From the NCBI RefSeq assembly GCF_027497215.1, contig NZ_CP114904.1:744001-808000 (forward strand): a stretch of DNA of 64,000 nt, given 5' to 3'. Position 1 is the first letter of the stretch; the number at the start of each line of letters is the position of its first letter. The notes beneath the pieces were generated by a model. It was not told the origin of the DNA and ran no database searches. It saw only the letters and a program-made list of their open reading frames with translations. Below are positions 61,619 through 64,000 of this stretch, piece after piece. The stretch comes from Micromonospora sp. WMMD812. GTDB lineage: Bacteria; Actinomycetota; Actinomycetes; Mycobacteriales; Micromonosporaceae. The translations under genes were made by a program, and so were the position numbers.

Positions 61619-63292
61619 ATGACGAACCTCTCCTTCAGTGATACAAGCCGGCGGCTCGGTCCGCTCCGGGCCGCGGTGGCGGCGGTCGCGGTGGCCTGCA
61701 CCGTGGCGGCCTGCTCGCCGGTGTCGAACAGCGAGGGTGACAGCCAGTCCGGCGACAACCAGTCGGCGGGCCAGGACTCCTTCGGCACACCGGCGGACCC
61801 GGCCGCGGTGAAGGACGGCGGCCAACTCGTCATCGCCCTCTCCGCGGAGCCCGACGCGCTGGACCCCACGCTGTCGCGCAGCCTCTACTCCCGCTACGTC
61901 TTCCAGGCCATGTGCCAGAAGCTGTACGACGTCAACGAGCAGGCGCAGGTCGTACCGCAGCTGGCGACCGCGCTCCCCACCACGAGCAGCGACGGCAAGA
62001 CGGTCACCATCCCGCTGCGCCAGGACGCGAAGTTCGCGGACGGTACGCAGCTCGACGCCGCCGCGGTGAAGACCACGATCGAGCGGCATCTCACTAACGC
62101 CCGGTCGGCGCGCAAGAGCGAGCTCGGCCCCATCGAGGCCGTCGAGACGCCGGACGCGCACACCGTGGTCATCCGCCTGAAGCAGCCCTTCGCACCGCTG
62201 GTCGGCGCCCTCGCCGACCGCGCCGGCATGATCCTGAGCCCGAAGGCGGTCCAGAGCCTGGGCGACAACTTCGCCAGCGCCCCGGTCTGCGTCGGCCCGT
62301 TCAAGTTCGCCAAGCGGGTGCCCCAGAACTCCATCGACGTCGTGAAGGATCCCAACTTCTACGACGCGAGCAAGGTCCACCTGGACGGGATCTCGTGGCG
62401 GATCCTCACCGACGCGAGCATCCGCGCCGCCAACCTGCGCTCCGGCGACGCCCAGGTGGCCGACAGCGTCTCGACCCAGGACGTCGCGTCGCTGCAGCAG
62501 GACTCCGCGCTCACCGTGCTCCAGTCGCAGTCCCTCGGTTACCAGGGCCTCACCTTCAACATCGGCAACGTCGACGGCGTCGGCACCACCCCCAAGCCGA
62601 TCAACCGTCCCATCGCCCAGAACGCCAAGGTCCGCCAGGCGTTCGAGCACGCGATCGACCGCAAGGCCCTCGTCCAGGCGGTCTTCAACGGGATCCCCGC
62701 GGTCGCCTGCTCACCGATCTCACCCGCGAGCCCGTTCTCGTCGCCCGAGGCGCAGAACTGTCCGGCACACGATCCCGCCAAGGCCAAGCAGCTGCTCGGC
62801 GAGGCCGGCGTGCAGACTCCGTACCCGGTGACCATGCTCGCGTCGAACACGCCGGACACGTTGCGTCTCGCCCAGGCACTCCAGGCCATGGTGAAGGACG
62901 GCGGGTTCGACCTCAAGATCAACCCGGTGGAGTACTCGTCGCTCCTCGACGAGCAGGACCGGGGGAACTTCGAACTGCTGCAACTCGGCTGGAGCGGGCG
63001 CATCGACCCGGACGCCAACATCACCAACTTCGTCGGCACGGGTGGCAGCCAGAACGTCTCCGGCTACAGCAACCCTCAGCTCGACGCCGCGCTGACCCAG
63101 GCCCGCCAGTCCAACGACCTCGAGGAGCGTAAGAAGCTCTACGGGCAGGCGGTGACGATCCTCCAGCAGGACGACGCGCTGATCTACCTCTACCGGCAGC
63201 GGAACCTGACCGCCTTCTCCAAGCAGATCCAGGGCCTGCAGGTCTTCCCGGACGGCGTGATCCGCGCGGCCTTCGCCGGGTTCAGCAAGTAG
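61619..63292 (+). CDS. ABC transporter substrate-binding protein, family 5 (DppA/OppA-like)
   Basis: A 557-residue lipoprotein. ATG 61619 follows GAGGAGCCCAAAAA. The signal ends at TVAAC (Cys about residue 31), followed by a Gly/Ser/Gln-rich linker. The body is the family-5 solute-binding fold: GGQLVIALSAEPDALDP, FADGTQLDAAAVK, the hinge region and GWSGRIDPDANI near the end. It binds oligopeptides, dipeptides or metal-chelate or opine-like ligands outside the membrane and delivers them to a permease. The permease gene begins 6 bases after the stop codon. Confidence 0.92.
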   Translation: MTNLSFSDTSRRLGPLRAAVAAVAVACTVAACSPVSNSEGDSQSGDNQSAGQDSFGTPADPAAVKDGGQLVIALSAEPDALDPTLSRSLYSRYVFQAMCQKLYDVNEQAQVVPQLATALPTTSSDGKTVTIPLRQDAKFADGTQLDAAAVKTTIERHLTNARSARKSELGPIEAVETPDAHTVVIRLKQPFAPLVGALADRAGMILSPKAVQSLGDNFASAPVCVGPFKFAKRVPQNSIDVVKDPNFYDASKVHLDGISWRILTDASIRAANLRSGDAQVADSVSTQDVASLQQDSALTVLQSQSLGYQGLTFNIGNVDGVGTTPKPINRPIAQNAKVRQAFEHAIDRKALVQAVFNGIPAVACSPISPASPFSSPEAQNCPAHDPAKAKQLLGEAGVQTPYPVTMLASNTPDTLRLAQALQAMVKDGGFDLKINPVEYSSLLDEQDRGNFELLQLGWSGRIDPDANITNFVGTGGSQNVSGYSNPQLDAALTQARQSNDLEERKKLYGQAVTILQQDDALIYLYRQRNLTAFSKQIQGLQVFPDGVIRAAFAGFSK

Positions 63293-63298
63293 GTCGTC

Positions 63299-64000
63299 GT
63301 GCTCCGATATCTCCTCACGCGCGCCTGGCAGTCAGCGCTGACCCTGGTGCTGTCGACGGTCGTGGTGTTCCTCGGCGTGCGGGCGCTGCCCGGGGACCCG
63401 GCACTCGCCCTCGCGGGCGAGGACCGGTCCCCGGAGGCGCTGGCGGCCATCCGGCACCACTACGGGCTGGACCAACCGCTGCCCCTGCAGTTCGCCCAGT
63501 ACGTGGAACGCATGGCGCAGGGCGACTTCGGTGAGTCGATCCGCACCGGGATCCCGGTCTCCTCGATGCTCACCACCGCCCTGCCCGTGACGGCCGAGCT
63601 CGCCGTCCTGGCGATCCTCATCGCCGCGCTGCTGGGTGTCGGCGCCGGGGTGCTCGCGGCGGTCCGCCGCGGGCACCCCGCGGAGTGGCTGGCCAACGGG
63701 CTGGCCCTGGTCGGACTGTCGGTGCCGCACTTCTGGCTCGGGCTGCTCGCGATCCTCTACCTCTCCGTGGCGACGGGGCTCTTCCCGGCCTCCGGGTTCG
63801 TGCCGTTCCTCGACGACCCGGTGGACAACCTGCACCACGTCGTCCTGCCCGCCGTCATCCTCGGCACGGGGCTCGCCGCCATCATCATGCGGCAGACCCG
63901 CTCCGCGATGCTGGACTCGCTCTCGTCCGACTACGTGCGTACGGCGAAGGCGAAGGGCCTGCGGCCGCGCGCCGTCATCACCCGGCACGCGCTGCGCAAC
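63299..64000 (+). CDS. Peptide ABC transporter permease (DppB/OppB-like), 3' end outside window
   Basis: An open frame from GTG 63299 to the right edge (234 codons shown, no stop). It begins LRYLLTRAWQSALTLVL, then FLGVRALPGDPA, the usual DppB/OppB opening, and has LPVTAELAVLAILIAAL. Near the edge, SDYVRTAKAKGLRPRAVITRH is the EAA loop that docks to the ATPase. Its start follows the binding-protein stop by 6 bases, so it is the second gene of the operon. Full length should be about 310-330 residues. Confidence 0.9.
   Translation, partial: MLRYLLTRAWQSALTLVLSTVVVFLGVRALPGDPALALAGEDRSPEALAAIRHHYGLDQPLPLQFAQYVERMAQGDFGESIRTGIPVSSMLTTALPVTAELAVLAILIAALLGVGAGVLAAVRRGHPAEWLANGLALVGLSVPHFWLGLLAILYLSVATGLFPASGFVPFLDDPVDNLHHVVLPAVILGTGLAAIIMRQTRSAMLDSLSSDYVRTAKAKGLRPRAVITRHALRN

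Overview
The window is very GC-rich, densely coding DNA with many GTG/TTG starts, 4-base ATGA/GTGA stop-start overlaps and AGGAGG-type ribosome sites. Gene content (SARP/AfsR-type regulator, many secreted hydrolases, a PadR-ABC operon, a Pls-type NRPS) points to a filamentous actinomycete, most likely Micromonosporaceae (Micromonospora-like). That placement is inferred from gene families and style; no rRNA is present. I saw no tRNA, rRNA, CRISPR array, insertion sequence or integrase, so this looks like a chromosomal arm rather than a mobile element.

Layout. 1-8.3 kb: two MFS transporters, a VOC protein, a metallo-beta-lactamase-fold hydrolase, a GGDEF cyclase, a DUF4386 membrane protein divergent from a TetR regulator with a perfect palindrome between them, and an acyl-CoA desaturase. 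8.3-11 kb: a secreted protein and a GH18 chitinase. 11.1-14.2 kb: an AfsR-like regulator split by an internal deletion plus frameshift. 14.4-17.1 kb: hemerythrin protein, BASS transporter, epimerase. 17.8-21.2 kb: PadR/ABC/FtsX operon. 21.2-24.5 kb: lipoprotein and zinc metalloprotease. 25.0-26.9 kb: a two-gene rtcB-prfH operon, a candidate repair and rescue module for damaged ribosomes. 27.1-33.6 kb: trypsin, VOC protein, an unusual luciferase-like monooxygenase/FAD-oxidase fusion with an MBL hydrolase and MarR regulator, and a UBP zinc finger. 33.6-34.7 kb: folD behind a ZTP (pfl) riboswitch. 34.8-41.4 kb: sugar dehydrogenase, serine hydrolase, ABC exporter and nhaA; the last two transcription units carry the same 42-nt leader element. 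41.5-45.6 kb: BON, STAS and small membrane proteins, and an MtrAB-LpqB-like two-component operon. 45.7-52.3 kb: S15 peptidase, alpha/beta hydrolase, beta-propeller lipoprotein, sigma factor with putative anti-sigma, SHOCT protein.

52.3-60.7 kb holds the most notable system: a tightly packed five-gene operon of a Pls-family (epsilon-poly-lysine-synthetase-like) membrane NRPS, an amidinotransferase/DDAH-fold enzyme, two paralogous BPL_N (glutamine-amidotransferase-like) proteins and a membrane acyltransferase, preceded by nested palindromes and closed by a perfect hairpin. I infer a biosynthetic locus for a short or polymeric isopeptide-type product not matched to any cluster I know. The right end (61.6-64 kb) opens a Dpp/Opp peptide ABC operon that runs off the window.

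Five convergent or 3' intergenic regions carry perfect or near-perfect long hairpins that look like terminators, so the transcription units are well delimited.
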